A stretch of DNA of 64,000 bases from Affinirhizobium straminoryzae (GTDB lineage: Bacteria > Pseudomonadota > Alphaproteobacteria > Rhizobiales > Rhizobiaceae). Position numbers and translations under genes: made by a program. Position 1 is the stretch's first letter. The number at the start of each line of letters is the position of its first letter. Below the pieces are notes generated by a model. That model searched no databases, had not been told where the DNA came from, and was given only the letters and a program-made list of their open reading frames with translations. Below are positions 25,688-34,552 of this stretch, one piece after another. The stretch lies in assembly GCF_007004135.1 (NCBI RefSeq), contig NZ_VJMG01000028.1, forward strand, positions 1-64,000, given 5' to 3'.

Positions 25688-27148
25688 ATGCCGACGATGA
25701 AGATCCTCTCGGTGACGTCAGAACTCTTTCCCGTGATCAAGACTGGCGGCCTTGCCGATGTGACGGGCTCATTGCCCAAGGCGCTGGCCACTCTTGGAAT
25801 CGCCACCACGACGCTGCTTCCGGGTTATCCGGTGGTGCTGCGCCAGATCGGCCAGAGCGGCGTTCCGCTGATGACCTTCGATGACCTGCTTGGAAAGCGC
25901 GCGACCCTGCTGCATGCAAGAGTCGAGGATCTCGATCTTCTGGTGCTCGACGCGCCCGCGCTGTTTGACCGACCGGGCGGCCCCTATGTGGATGAAGCAG
26001 GCAACGATCATCCCGACAACTGGCTGCGCTTTGCAGCCCTGTCGCGCGCGGCGGCGGAAATCGCTGCCGGAGCGCTGCCCGGCTGGCAGCCGGATCTTGT
26101 GCATACCCATGACTGGCAGTCGGCCCTGACCTCGGTCTACATGCGCGACATGGGCTGCCGGGTGCCTGTCGTGCTGACCATTCACAACATCGCCTTCCAG
26201 GGCCAGTTCGGCGCCGACCGGTTGGCAGCGATCGGCCTTCCGGATCGTCTCAACACCACCGACTGCCTCGAATATTTCGGCGATATCAGCTATCTGAAAG
26301 GCGGGCTGCAGACGGCCGACATCATCACCACGGTAAGCCCCACCTATGCCCGCGAAATCCTCACCCCGCGCTTCGGCATGGGGCTCGATGGCGTGCTGAA
26401 CGAGCGGGTGATGGCGCTGCGCGGCATCGTCAACGGCATCGATCTCGACATCTGGAATCCGGCCACCGATCCGCATCTGCCGCGCAATTACGATGCCACG
26501 AGCCTGAGACGCAAGCGGGAGAACCGCGAGGTGCTGCTGGAGCGCTTCGGACTCGATCAGGACGAGGGACCGGTGTTTTCAGCCGTCACTCGCCTCACCT
26601 GGCAGAAGGGCATGGACATGTTCGCCGATGCCGCCGACGAGGTTCTGCGCCAGGGCGGCAAGGTGATCGTGTTCGGCAAAGGCGATCACGCGATCGAACA
26701 GGCGCTGCGCGTGACCGCCGCCCGCTTCCCCGGCCGCATGGCCGTGCATATCGGCTATGACGAGCCGACCGCACACCTGATCCACGGCGGATCGGACGCG
26801 ATCGTCCAGCCGTCGCGCTTCGAACCCTGCGGCCTGACGCAGCTCTATGCGTTGCGCTATGGCTGCGTGCCGGTGGTGTCGCGCACCGGCGGGCTTTCGG
26901 AAACCATCATCGACGCCAATGATGCGGCGATGTCGGCGCGCGTTGCCACCGGCTTCCAGTTCCATCCGGTCAACACGGACGGGTTGCGGCTCGCGCTCCG
27001 CCGTGCGCTCGACACCTATGCCGACCCCCGCCAATGGGCAAGGCTGCAGAACCAGGGCATGAAGACCCGCTTTTCCTGGGAGCGCAGCGCGGAGAAATAT
27101 GCGGCGATCTACACCAATCTGGTCAGTCGGCGCGCCGCTGCCTCCTGA
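25688..27148 (+). CDS. glgA: Glycogen synthase (ADP-glucose type)
   Basis: Glycosyltransferase family 5 enzyme that extends glycogen from ADP-glucose. About 486 residues. N-terminal ADP-glucose motif [17 protein letters not shown], then [48 protein letters not shown]-terminal domain with [15 protein letters not shown] and the retaining-GT motif [18 protein letters not shown]. Start options are ATG 25688 (MPTMKIL), ATG 25697 (family-like [11 protein letters not shown]), or ATG 25598 with GGAG upstream, which would add a 30-residue basic extension. A perfect EcfG promoter suggests a stress-specific copy. The strand partner glgX converges on it. Confidence 0.92.
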   Translation: MPTMKILSVTSELFPVIKTGGLADVTGSLPKALATLGIATTTLLPGYPVVLRQIGQSGVPLMTFDDLLGKRATLLHARVEDLDLLVLDAPALFDRPGGPYVDEAGNDHPDNWLRFAALSRAAAEIAAGALPGWQPDLVHTHDWQSALTSVYMRDMGCRVPVVLTIHNIAFQGQFGADRLAAIGLPDRLNTTDCLEYFGDISYLKGGLQTADIITTVSPTYAREILTPRFGMGLDGVLNERVMALRGIVNGIDLDIWNPATDPHLPRNYDATSLRRKRENREVLLERFGLDQDEGPVFSAVTRLTWQKGMDMFADAADEVLRQGGKVIVFGKGDHAIEQALRVTAARFPGRMAVHIGYDEPTAHLIHGGSDAIVQPSRFEPCGLTQLYALRYGCVPVVSRTGGLSETIIDANDAAMSARVATGFQFHPVNTDGLRLALRRALDTYADPRQWARLQNQGMKTRFSWERSAEKYAAIYTNLVSRRAAAS

Positions 27149-27194
27149 TGTCAGGCCTGGATCAGCCAACGAAACTTCCTGCCATGGAATACCA

Positions 27195-27230
27195 AAAGCG
27201 CCCGCCTTCCGATGAGAAGGCGGGCGCTTT
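27195..27230. terminator. Bidirectional terminator between glgA and glgX
   Basis: Perfect 14-base stem AAAGCGCCCGCCTT/AAGGCGGGCGCTTT with an eight-base loop, A-rich on the left and T-rich on the right, between convergent genes. Confidence 0.9.
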
Positions 27231-27359
27231 GCAATGTGGCGAACACGATCGGTTCCGCGCCTGCGGCGATGCACGCAGAAGAAAGTGACACCGCACACGA
27301 AAACGCGCCCCCTGCCGGTGATGGCAGAGAGCGCGCGCCCGGGGAAACGGGTGGGGCGA

Positions 27360-29441
27360 TCAGCCGCGGCGGAACACGGCGAGGCTGCGGCCTTCCAGTT
27401 CGAAATCCTCGTCCTGATCGATCTCCTGGCCGCGAATGGTGACATCCGCCGTCGTCAGTTCGAGGATCCACTTGCCCTTGTTGAGCGGCGGGATCTTGAA
27501 CGGCACCTGCCCTTCGAACGGGTTGAACAGCATCAGCACATCCGACCAGATGCCCTTCTGTCCCTCGAGATCGCGCCGGCCGAGATGCAGGCCGAGCGTC
27601 GTGCCTTCCAGCCACTGCTCCGGCTGCTGGTAGCCGCCACCGGCATTGAACCAGTTGACTTCCATGCCGTCGCGCCAGCTCTCGCGGCGGAAGATCGGCT
27701 GGGTGTGACGCAGCGTGATCAGGTGACGCGTGAAATTGCGCAGCGCCTCGTTGGTCTCCGGCAGGTCCTCCCACTGGACCCACGAAATCTCGCTGTCCTG
27801 GCAGTAGCCGTTGTTGTTGCCCATCTGGCTGCGACCGAATTCGTCGCCGGCCAGCAGCATCGGCGTGCCATGCGAGAGAAACAGCGTGGCGAGGAAGTTG
27901 CGCTTCTGGCGCTCGCGCACCGCATTGATGCCCTCGTCCTCGGTCGGGCCTTCCGCACCGTAATTATAGCTGCGGTTGTCGTTGTGGCCGTCGTTGTTGT
28001 CCTCGCCATTATCCGCATTGTGCTTCTCGTTGTAGGAAACGAGGTCGTTCAGCGTAAAACCGTCATGGGCGGCGAGGAAGTTGACGCTTGCCCAGGGACG
28101 GCGTCCACGCAGGTCGTAAATGTCGCCGGAGCCGAGCAGGCGCGCGGCAAAATCCGGCGCGGTGTTCTGGTCGCCCTTCCAGTATTCGCGCGTGGTATCG
28201 CGATACTTGTCGTTCCATTCGGCCCAGCCGGGGGGAAAGCCACCGACCTGATAGCCGCCCGGCCCGATGTCCCAGGGCTCGCCGATCAGCTTGACGCGCG
28301 ACAGGATCGGGCATTGCGTGATGGCGTCGAAGAAGCCGCCGCGCTGGTCGAAGCCTTCCGGCTCACGGCCGAGAATGGTGCCGAGGTCGAAGCGGAAGCC
28401 GTCGACATGCATGTGCTCCACCCAGTAGCGCAGCGAATCCATCACCATCTGCAGCACGCGCGGATGCGAGGTGTTCACCGTGTTTCCGGTGCCGGTATCG
28501 TTGATGTAGTAGCGGTGATTGTCCGGCAGGGTGCGGTAGTAGGAAAAGTTGTCGATACCCTTGAAGGAGAGCGTCGGCCCCAGCTCGTTGCCCTCGGCGG
28601 TATGGTTGTAGACCACGTCGAGAATGACTTCGATGCCGGCATCGTGGTAGGCGCGCACCATGTCGCGAAAGCCCTGGATGCCGCGCGGGCCATAATAGCG
28701 CGAGGCCGGCGCGAAAAAGCCGATGGTGTTGTAGCCCCAGAAATTGTGCAGGCCCCTGTCCAGCAGGTGCTGGTCATCGGGAAACTCGTGCACCGGCATC
28801 AGTTCCACCGAGGTGATGCCGAGGCTCTTGATGTAATCCACCGACCCCCTGTGCCCCATGCCGTCGAAGGTGCCGCGCAGATCCTGCGGGATGGCCGGGT
28901 TGAGCTTGGTGAACCCCTTCACATGCGTCTCGTAGACGATCGTGGAGGGCCAGGGCACGTTCGGACGGTTGTCCGGCGTCCAGTCGAAATCCTTCGGGTC
29001 GATCACGCGGCACTTCGGGGTGAACGGCGCGCTGTCGCGCTCGTCGAAGGTGAGATCCTTGTCGTCGTGATAGATGTCATAGGCGAAATGCGCGTCGTTC
29101 CAGTCGAAGGTTCCGACCAGTTCGCGGGCATAAGGATCGATCAGCAGCTTGTTCGGATTGAAGCGGTGGCCGTTTTCCGGATCGAAGGGGCCGTGCACGC
29201 GGTAGCCGTACAACTGCCCCGGCTTCACGCCCGGCAGATAGCCGTGCCAGATCTCGTGGGTGTATTCCGGCAGCGTGACGTGGGCGATCTCCCGCTTGCC
29301 GCTCTCATCGAAGAGGCAAAGCTCCACGCGCTCCGCATGGGCCGAAAAAATGGCGAAGTTCGTGCCTTCGCCATCGAAGTTCGCACCAAGCTCCAGCCAG
29401 GAACCGGGTTCAACGCTGACCGTTCGAAGATTGCTGTCCAT
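27360..29441 (-). CDS. glgX: Glycogen debranching enzyme (isoamylase type)
   Basis: Family 13 hydrolase of 693 residues that cuts alpha-1,6 branches of limit-digested glycogen. N-terminal CBM48-like domain (ELGANFDGEGTNFAIFSAHA), then the catalytic barrel: DVVYNHTAEGNELGPT, nucleophile in HVDGFRFDLGTILGREP, acid in LIGEPWDIGPGGYQVG and LAAHDGFTLNDLVSYNEKHN. ATG at 29441 with AAGGTG upstream; the longer frame to 29531 lacks family similarity. Convergent with glgA. No EcfG promoter was found for it; a TTGTTG/CAACAA inverted repeat lies in its leader at 29450-29472. Confidence 0.93.
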   Translation of the reverse strand: MDSNLRTVSVEPGSWLELGANFDGEGTNFAIFSAHAERVELCLFDESGKREIAHVTLPEYTHEIWHGYLPGVKPGQLYGYRVHGPFDPENGHRFNPNKLLIDPYARELVGTFDWNDAHFAYDIYHDDKDLTFDERDSAPFTPKCRVIDPKDFDWTPDNRPNVPWPSTIVYETHVKGFTKLNPAIPQDLRGTFDGMGHRGSVDYIKSLGITSVELMPVHEFPDDQHLLDRGLHNFWGYNTIGFFAPASRYYGPRGIQGFRDMVRAYHDAGIEVILDVVYNHTAEGNELGPTLSFKGIDNFSYYRTLPDNHRYYINDTGTGNTVNTSHPRVLQMVMDSLRYWVEHMHVDGFRFDLGTILGREPEGFDQRGGFFDAITQCPILSRVKLIGEPWDIGPGGYQVGGFPPGWAEWNDKYRDTTREYWKGDQNTAPDFAARLLGSGDIYDLRGRRPWASVNFLAAHDGFTLNDLVSYNEKHNADNGEDNNDGHNDNRSYNYGAEGPTEDEGINAVRERQKRNFLATLFLSHGTPMLLAGDEFGRSQMGNNNGYCQDSEISWVQWEDLPETNEALRNFTRHLITLRHTQPIFRRESWRDGMEVNWFNAGGGYQQPEQWLEGTTLGLHLGRRDLEGQKGIWSDVLMLFNPFEGQVPFKIPPLNKGKWILELTTADVTIRGQEIDQDEDFELEGRSLAVFRRG

Positions 29442-29563
29442 GCCGCACCTTGTTGTGAGTGTGCGCCAACAAAGCGCGACCGGGGGAATCGTTCCCTTGC
29501 GTGTCGAAGATGCCGCAGGATCACGCTGCACCGCAGCAGAAGCCCGGTTTTTGCCGGTCGCGC

Positions 29564-29589
29564 GTAACTTTTCGCCCCCCTTGCGCGTT
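29564..29589 (+). promoter_or_regulatory. EcfG-like promoter of the 93-residue gene
   Basis: GTAAC (one mismatch to GGAAC), 17 bases, CGTT, ending 53 bases before the ATG at 29642. Confidence 0.5.
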
Positions 29590-29641
29590 GGACAGGCATC
29601 GGCCGCAGAGACGGCGGCAACGGAACACCGGGAGATGAATC

Positions 29642-29923
29642 ATGAACCACCTGACGCATGAGGAACTGGAGGGGCGTCTCAACGCCCATCGCGAACTGAT
29701 GATCGATTTCATTGCTGCCCTGCTCTCCGGCGAGGAACGTGTCCAGGACTTCGCCCGCCGTCTGACGGAAGAGGCAAGCTTTCAGGACCATCAGGAGGAT
29801 CCCGGCGTCCTTTCCGAAGACGATGCAGGGCTTGCTGCCGCAACGACGGCCGCCGATGAGGTTCGCTCCATTCTAGAGGCGGCACGCGCCCGGGCAGACG
29901 CTTTGCAGAATCGCCACGGGTGA
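29642..29923 (+). CDS. Hypothetical 93-residue acidic helical protein
   Basis: Begins MNHLTHEELEGRLNAHRELM and is predicted to be mostly helical and acidic (EDPGVLSEDDAGLAAATTAA). No membrane segment, signal peptide or named family recognised. GGGAG precedes the ATG. An EcfG-like promoter with one mismatch and the neighbourhood suggest a stress gene. Confidence 0.7.
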   Translation: MNHLTHEELEGRLNAHRELMIDFIAALLSGEERVQDFARRLTEEASFQDHQEDPGVLSEDDAGLAAATTAADEVRSILEAARARADALQNRHG

Positions 29924-30020
29924 TGCCGTTGCCTCCCGCATTGCAGCAACGAAAGAGGCGTCGCCTGCCATGTTTCAGCCAGACTCATGTCGCGATATTA
30001 AGAAGTGTGGCGGTTCTGTG

Positions 30021-30046
30021 GAACCGGAACAAGGGCATAGTCGTTC
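30021..30046 (+). promoter_or_regulatory. EcfG promoter of the 25-residue membrane peptide
   Basis: GGAAC, 17 bases, CGTT: exact consensus, 28 bases before the ATG at 30075. A second GGAAC lies inside the spacer but has wrong spacing. Confidence 0.75.
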
Positions 30047-30074
30047 TGGTGGCACAGACCGCAAGGAGGATCCG

Positions 30075-30152
30075 ATGTCTCGCGAATGGCTTGAAGCTGC
30101 CACTGTGATGATGGTTATTGCCACATGCTACATGATGGTGGTCCCCGTCTGA
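30075..30152 (+). CDS. Hypothetical 25-residue membrane peptide
   Basis: Starts MSREWLEAATVMMVIATCYM; a short polar head followed by one hydrophobic helix reaching the C-terminus (ends MMVVPV). AAGGAGGA five bases before the ATG and a perfect EcfG promoter 28 bases upstream give it far more support than its length alone. Small single-span peptides often adjust membrane complexes under stress; any partner is unknown. Confidence 0.6.
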   Translation: MSREWLEAATVMMVIATCYMMVVPV

Positions 30153-30349
30153 CCTGCCGCCGGGCAGAGAAAAAGACGGCACTCCGTCCGCCGGCGGCGC
30201 AAATGGCCTCCGGAGAGTTTCTTATGGTGTTCGCCAGCCAGTGGGATGAACCGGACAAGACAGTCGCGAGATCCCTGGCGAACATCCACGGCCTCACCCG
30301 CCTGTGCAGCCAATGAGGCGATGTAGCCTTTGGCAAGCCCATGCATCAC
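30128..30349 (-). CDS. Doubtful small ORF, 73 residues
   Basis: GTG at 30349 has GAGGAG nine bases upstream and would give a protein starting VMHGLAKGYIASLAAQAGEA with a basic C-terminal half. It overlaps the end of the 25-residue gene on the other strand and no promoter was seen. A plus-strand ORF in the same place (to 30316) is equally weak. Kept as a low-confidence candidate. Confidence 0.25.
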   Translation of the reverse strand: MMHGLAKGYIASLAAQAGEAVDVRQGSRDCLVRFIPLAGEHHKKLSGGHLRRRRTECRLFLCPAAGQTGTTIM

Positions 30350-30525
30350 GCACAACGTCTCCTCATATCTTTGCCATGTGACTTCTGAAAGGTGCATACC
30401 GGCGCTGCATGCGTCTGCCGCACATAAACGCAAGTCACCTGCTCACCTGCGCGACGGATTTGCGCACATTCCGGCCATCTCTCATCCACCTCGACGCCGC
30501 GATCGGCGCAAATCCCGTCTCGGAT
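30350..30525. other. Part of a long gap (30153-30625) without a confident gene
   Basis: Apart from the doubtful minus-strand ORF and the EcfG promoter at 30526, nothing in these 470 bases looks like a gene, terminator or RNA. Sequence composition is less GC-skewed than in the flanking genes. Confidence 0.4.
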
Positions 30526-30550
30526 GGAACTTGCACGCCCCGCACGGGTT
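30526..30550 (+). promoter_or_regulatory. EcfG promoter of the 65-residue gene and PfpI protein
   Basis: GGAAC, 16 bases, GGTT, ending 75 bases before the ATG at 30626. Confidence 0.7.
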
Positions 30551-30625
30551 AGAACATCAGGTCCGGCACGCCGCCGGACAGTGCCTCTCGCCGTCACTCG
30601 GGAGACCAAGGACAGGAGGAGTGAG

Positions 30626-30823
30626 ATGCGCAAGGTCGAAGAGGTGATCCTCAGCCTGATCAGCCGGTTTCAACGCCGCGCCATCAGGCATGGGTCAGCC
30701 CCGCAGGGGCGTCAGGTGATGGTGCCGGCGAAAGTGGAACTGCCGCTACCCCGCACCCCACAGGAGGAAATGCTCGTGCCCGCCTCCATCAACGGGCGCG
30801 ACCTTTCGAGCGGCCGCCTCTGA
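30626..30823 (+). CDS. Hypothetical 65-residue basic protein
   Basis: Starts MRKVEEVILSLISRFQRRAI, an amphipathic basic helix, then a Pro-containing tail (KVELPLPRTPQEEMLVPASI). No family recognised and no clear membrane span. AGGAGGAG precedes the ATG. It is 60 bases upstream of the PfpI gene on the same strand, with a single EcfG promoter ahead of both, so they are probably co-transcribed. Confidence 0.68.
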   Translation: MRKVEEVILSLISRFQRRAIRHGSAPQGRQVMVPAKVELPLPRTPQEEMLVPASINGRDLSSGRL

Positions 30824-30883
30824 CGAAGGTCAGATAACACGCGGCCAGCCGGTTTCGGCACGAACAGAAAAAGGAGACCAAGC

Positions 30884-31444
30884 ATGACAGACATCACATC
30901 CGCACGCATTCTGATCCTCGCCACGGATGGCTATGAGCGTTCCGAACTGCACGTGCCGCTGGAAGAGCTGCGCAAGCGTGGCGCCACCGTCAAGATCGCC
31001 TCGCTGAAGCCCGGCGAGATCAGGAGCTGGGACGACAAGGACTGGGGCGACAGCGTCACCGTCGATCTGACGGTCGGCGAAGCCAAGCTGGATGACTACC
31101 ACGCGCTGGTCATTCCGGGCGGCCAGATCAATCCGGACATCCTGCGCACCAGCGAGGATGCGGTGCGTCTGGTGCGCGCCTTCGTCGACAGCGGCAAGCC
31201 CGTAGCGGCAGTCTGCCACGGCCCCTGGCTGCTGGTGGAAGCCGATGCCCTGCGCGGCCGAAAGGCCACCTCCTATCATTCGATCCGCACCGACGTGAAG
31301 AATGCCGGCGCGATCTGGGAGGACAAGGAGGTCGTGGTGGACCAGGGCATCATCACCTCGCGCTCCCCGCAGGATCTGCAGGCCTTTGTCAGCAAGATCG
31401 TCGAGGAAGTGCAGGAGGGCAAGCACGCCCGTCGTGCCGCCTGA
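30884..31444 (+). CDS. PfpI/DJ-1 family class I glutamine-amidotransferase-like protein
   Basis: Protein of 186 residues in the PfpI/YhbO branch, members of which act as stress chaperones, deglycases or peptidases. The nucleophile is Cys111 with His112 (VAAVCHGPWLLVEAD), and Glu18 (TDGYERSEL) sits at the third catalytic position. GRKATSYHSIRTDVKNAGA is the other conserved block. It is a stand-alone domain with no signal peptide. It follows the 65-residue stress gene and is likely under the same EcfG promoter. The true in vivo substrate of the family is debated. Confidence 0.9.
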   Translation: MTDITSARILILATDGYERSELHVPLEELRKRGATVKIASLKPGEIRSWDDKDWGDSVTVDLTVGEAKLDDYHALVIPGGQINPDILRTSEDAVRLVRAFVDSGKPVAAVCHGPWLLVEADALRGRKATSYHSIRTDVKNAGAIWEDKEVVVDQGIITSRSPQDLQAFVSKIVEEVQEGKHARRAA

Positions 31445-31480
31445 CGCCGGTTCCTCTTGAGCAACACGAAGAACAACATC

Positions 31481-31509
31481 GAAAGGTCGCCCCGCAGGCG
31501 GCCTTTCTT
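31481..31509. terminator. Bidirectional terminator between the PfpI gene and topoisomerase IB
   Basis: Eleven-base stem GAAAGGTCGCC/GGCGGCCTTTC with loop CCGCA and a short T run on the plus side, between convergent genes. Confidence 0.8.
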
Positions 31510-31520
31510 CTGTGGCAGGA

Positions 31521-32576
31521 TCACGCCGTGGTTTTGGCTGCCTGCATCAGGAAGGAAAGAAGCCGCCGTTCCTCCGCCCGCAGGCCGGCGAGATCGGCCC
31601 CGGCCTTGAGCGGCATTGCGCTTGCTGCATCGAGCGGTGCCACATCCTCCGCCAGCGACAAGATCGCCGGATGGATATAGCTGCTGCGGCAGACTGCCGG
31701 GGTATTCTGCAATTCTTCCGAGGCGGCCCTGGTCAGAAGCTTCACCCGGATTGTCTCGCCATCGAGGCGTGCCCGACGCGCCGCCCCGAAGGCCGCGAGG
31801 CTGCCGCCCCAGGTGCGGAAGGTTTTCGCCGAAATGGCAAGGCCCGCCGCCTCCGCCAGATAGGCGTTGAGCCGGCCGGAATCGACGGGATGCGGCACGC
31901 CCTCCTCGTCCGGCCAGGAGAACAGCTGGCGACCGGGCAGGTCGGCGATCTCCTCGAAGATGCGTTGCAGACGCGGGTGACGGATGGTGTGACGCACGCG
32001 CTTGCCGCCCTTGGCGGTGAAGCGGAGCTGTACGCCGTCCTTGCCGAGCCGCATGTGGCGCTTCAGCAGGGTGGTGGCGCCATAGGTCCTGTTTTCCTTT
32101 GCATAGGCGCGGTTGCCGACACGCAGATGTGTGGCGTCGAGCAGCGCCACCAGCGCAGCGATCACCGCTTCCGGCTGGTCGAGGCCGAGCGACAGATCCC
32201 GCTGGACGCGCCGGCGGATGCGGGGCAGCGCCTCGCCGAAGCGGATCATCTGGTCGTATTTGAGCTCGCTGCGAAAGCTCTGCCAGTCGGCGTGATAGCG
32301 GTACTGCTTGCGGCCGCGCGCATCGTAGCCGGTGGCCTGCAGATGGCCGCGCGGATCGAGACAGATCCAGACATTCTGATAGGCCGGCGGCAGGCCGAGC
32401 GAGAGGATGCGGGACTTGTCTGCCCCTTCGCACAGAAGCGTGCCATCCGGCATGCGAAAACAGAAACCGCGGCCGCGGCGCTCGCGGCGAATGCCGGGTT
32501 CCGTGTCGTTGACATAGGTGAGCCCGACCTTGGAGAGGGCAAGCGGATCGGGCGCGGCGGTTTGCGTGATATCCAT
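31521..32576 (-). CDS. DNA topoisomerase IB
   Basis: Eukaryote/poxvirus-like type IB topoisomerase of 351 residues that relaxes supercoils through a 3'-phosphotyrosine. Catalytic residues are visible: Arg152 (THLRVGN), Lys189 in the beta-hairpin (RFTAKGGKRVRHT), Arg254 (KTFRTWGG) and nucleophile Tyr300 (CRSSYIHPAI). Bacterial TopIB occurs in scattered lineages, frequently linked to stress genes. A perfect EcfG promoter ends only nine bases before this ATG and no ribosome site is present, so the message is probably leaderless. Frames upstream to 32903 overlap the HWE kinase and are rejected. Confidence 0.92.
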   Translation of the reverse strand: MDITQTAAPDPLALSKVGLTYVNDTEPGIRRERRGRGFCFRMPDGTLLCEGADKSRILSLGLPPAYQNVWICLDPRGHLQATGYDARGRKQYRYHADWQSFRSELKYDQMIRFGEALPRIRRRVQRDLSLGLDQPEAVIAALVALLDATHLRVGNRAYAKENRTYGATTLLKRHMRLGKDGVQLRFTAKGGKRVRHTIRHPRLQRIFEEIADLPGRQLFSWPDEEGVPHPVDSGRLNAYLAEAAGLAISAKTFRTWGGSLAAFGAARRARLDGETIRVKLLTRAASEELQNTPAVCRSSYIHPAILSLAEDVAPLDAASAMPLKAGADLAGLRAEERRLLSFLMQAAKTTA

Positions 32577-32584
32577 GGCCGCCA

Positions 32585-32610
32585 AACGCTGCGGCTCGTT
32601 CGTTCGTTCC
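32585..32610 (-). promoter_or_regulatory. EcfG promoter of topoisomerase IB
   Basis: Minus strand: GGAAC (32610-32606), 17 bases, CGTT (32588-32585): exact consensus. It ends nine bases before the ATG, so transcription should start at or next to the start codon. Confidence 0.8.
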
Positions 32611-32695
32611 CTGCCGCCTGCCCGTTCAAACCTCTGCCGTAGAGCAGCATGACCACCTGCATCCCTGATGCGGAACCCACACGACAAAGGCAATG

Positions 32696-34384
32696 TCAGC
32701 GGTGATGGATATCGCGGCCAACCTCCGCCGGCGGGCGTTCGAAGTGCCGCAGCGGCGCAGTCAGGCGCCAGACAAACCCCTCGATCGCATAGTCCACCTC
32801 GACCTGGCCGCTGAAGGAGGCTGCCGCATGCCGCTTGATGATCGTGGTGCCGAAGCCTGTTGCGGACGGAGCGGCGACCGACGGACCATTCCGCTCCTGC
32901 CACGAAATGATCAGTTCCGGCTCCTCGCCCTCGGTCTTCATCCAGACGAGATCGACACGACCCTCCGGCGCGGATAGAGCACCGTATTTGACGGAATTCG
33001 TCGCGAGTTCATGCAGAACAAGGCCGAGATTCTGCACTGCCTCAGCCCGCAGCACGAAATCCGGCCCCTGCACACGCACACGATTGCGGGTTTCGAGGAA
33101 GGTTTCGAGGTGCATGGCGACAACACGGGTGATCGGCACACCCGCCCATTGTTCCTGCGCCAGCATCTCGATGGACTTGCCGAGCCCTTGCAGCCGCTCG
33201 CCGATGGCCTGCTGAAAAGCCTCGATCGAGGTTTCCCGCCGGGCCAGCTGTCGCATCATGGCCTGCACCAGCGTCATGATGTTCTTCGTCCGATGCACCA
33301 GCTCATGCATGATGAGATGAACGCGGTCCTCCGCCTCGCTGCGGTCGAAGGAAGCGTTCGACAGGGCAACCGCAATATGGTTCGCCTCGGTGATGCGCGT
33401 CTCCACCGGCGAGACGATCTCGCCGCGACCGATCCGGTCGGCCATGGCGGCAATCTCGCGGATAGGACCACGCATCTGACGCGCCACAAGATAGGCCACC
33501 ATCAGCCCCGCCGCGAGAATGAGAAGGCTGCCGATGATCAGGTAACGGGAGGTCCGCAGGATATCCATCTGCGCCTCGGCGATCGGCCCCCACACGACCA
33601 CCCGCCAGGGCCAGTCCGGCAGGGTGGCATAGCCATACATCTGGCCCTGTCCACGTCCGACGTCCTCGATCGTGCCGCTGACGCCGGACATCAGGGCGAG
33701 CGTTTCCGGCGCGATCGGCGCCGGTTCACCCGGTGCCGCCCTGGTGGAGGCCACCACGAGGTTCGTCTGGTCAAGCACGGCCATGGACCAGCCTTTCGGA
33801 AGACTGGTGGCCCCCATCAGCCGATGCAGGTCCTCCGCATTCTGCGTGATGATCAGGGCAGCACCGGCCGGGGCAAGCTCCGGCGGAAGCGGCATCAGCA
33901 CATTGAACACCCAGCGCTTGCTGGTAACGCCGAAGAAGATGCTGGACACCTCGATCCTGCGGCTTTGCAGCACGGAGCGAAGACCGTCGAGATTGGCCAT
34001 GCGCTGCAGCGGCTCGCCATAGGGCACGCGGGTATTCAGCTTCTGATTGCCGTCTCTATCGACCAGCAGCACGTAGCGCTGACTGTCCATCAGGCTGGCC
34101 TGGGTGCGGTGATGGAAGGCAGCGAGATCACCCGTACGCAGTTCCGGAGAGGTCGCGATCAGGCGCAGGGTGGTTGCGGCATCGCGCAGCTCGCGCTCGA
34201 TGGTGCCGGCCATCATCATCGCATCTTCCTGCGTATCCTCGTTGAGGCTGTCGCGCTGCTGAGCCTCGAGTTGCAGCATCAGGAAGATCACGAAGGCGAT
34301 CAGGGGCAAGGCAATGACGGCAGCCAGCGCCACGAGATAGACGCTGATCGAGGCCGTTGGAAAGATCCGCGTCGGGAATTTCAT
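32696..34384 (-). CDS. Membrane-bound HWE-family histidine kinase with periplasmic sensor
   Basis: 562 residues. Membrane helix at about 16-38, a periplasmic Cache-like sensor (about 40-275), second helix (YLIIGSLLILAAGLMVAYLV), a HAMP linker (RQMRGPIREIAAMADRIGRG), then an HWE kinase core: H-box IMHELVHRTKNIMTLVQAMM, N-box VLHELATNSVKYGALS, and WQE in place of the HWE signature, with GFGTTIIKRH. HWE/HisKA2 kinases are the usual phosphate donors for PhyR in the alphaproteobacterial general stress response, so it is a good candidate for a stress sensor. No EcfG promoter of its own was found; the ribosome site is weak. Confidence 0.9.
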   Translation of the reverse strand: MKFPTRIFPTASISVYLVALAAVIALPLIAFVIFLMLQLEAQQRDSLNEDTQEDAMMMAGTIERELRDAATTLRLIATSPELRTGDLAAFHHRTQASLMDSQRYVLLVDRDGNQKLNTRVPYGEPLQRMANLDGLRSVLQSRRIEVSSIFFGVTSKRWVFNVLMPLPPELAPAGAALIITQNAEDLHRLMGATSLPKGWSMAVLDQTNLVVASTRAAPGEPAPIAPETLALMSGVSGTIEDVGRGQGQMYGYATLPDWPWRVVVWGPIAEAQMDILRTSRYLIIGSLLILAAGLMVAYLVARQMRGPIREIAAMADRIGRGEIVSPVETRITEANHIAVALSNASFDRSEAEDRVHLIMHELVHRTKNIMTLVQAMMRQLARRETSIEAFQQAIGERLQGLGKSIEMLAQEQWAGVPITRVVAMHLETFLETRNRVRVQGPDFVLRAEAVQNLGLVLHELATNSVKYGALSAPEGRVDLVWMKTEGEEPELIISWQERNGPSVAAPSATGFGTTIIKRHAAASFSGQVEVDYAIEGFVWRLTAPLRHFERPPAEVGRDIHHR

Positions 34385-34552
34385 GTCAGCCGGTCCGTGC
34401 GGGCAGGAATGCCCCGAAATCGGGCAAGGCCGATGCCTTCATGACGTTCCGCCCCTTCTCCACACGTCGATGCATGCACGCTTCTATCTGATTTCCGATA
34501 TGGAACCAAGCGGTGATCTGACGGCAGTCCGTCACGCCGACACGGCACCGTG

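Noticed and set aside
29442..29530. EcfG promoter for glgX
   Set aside because: GGAAC occurs on the minus strand, but the nearest GTT is 20 bases away, too far for the consensus.
27234..29567. 777-codon plus-strand open frame
   Set aside because: Antisense to glgX, whose catalytic motifs are intact. No ribosome site or promoter fits it.
32577..32903. Upstream extension of topoisomerase IB
   Set aside because: It would cross the EcfG promoter and the end of the HWE kinase gene, and the residues show no similarity to the family.
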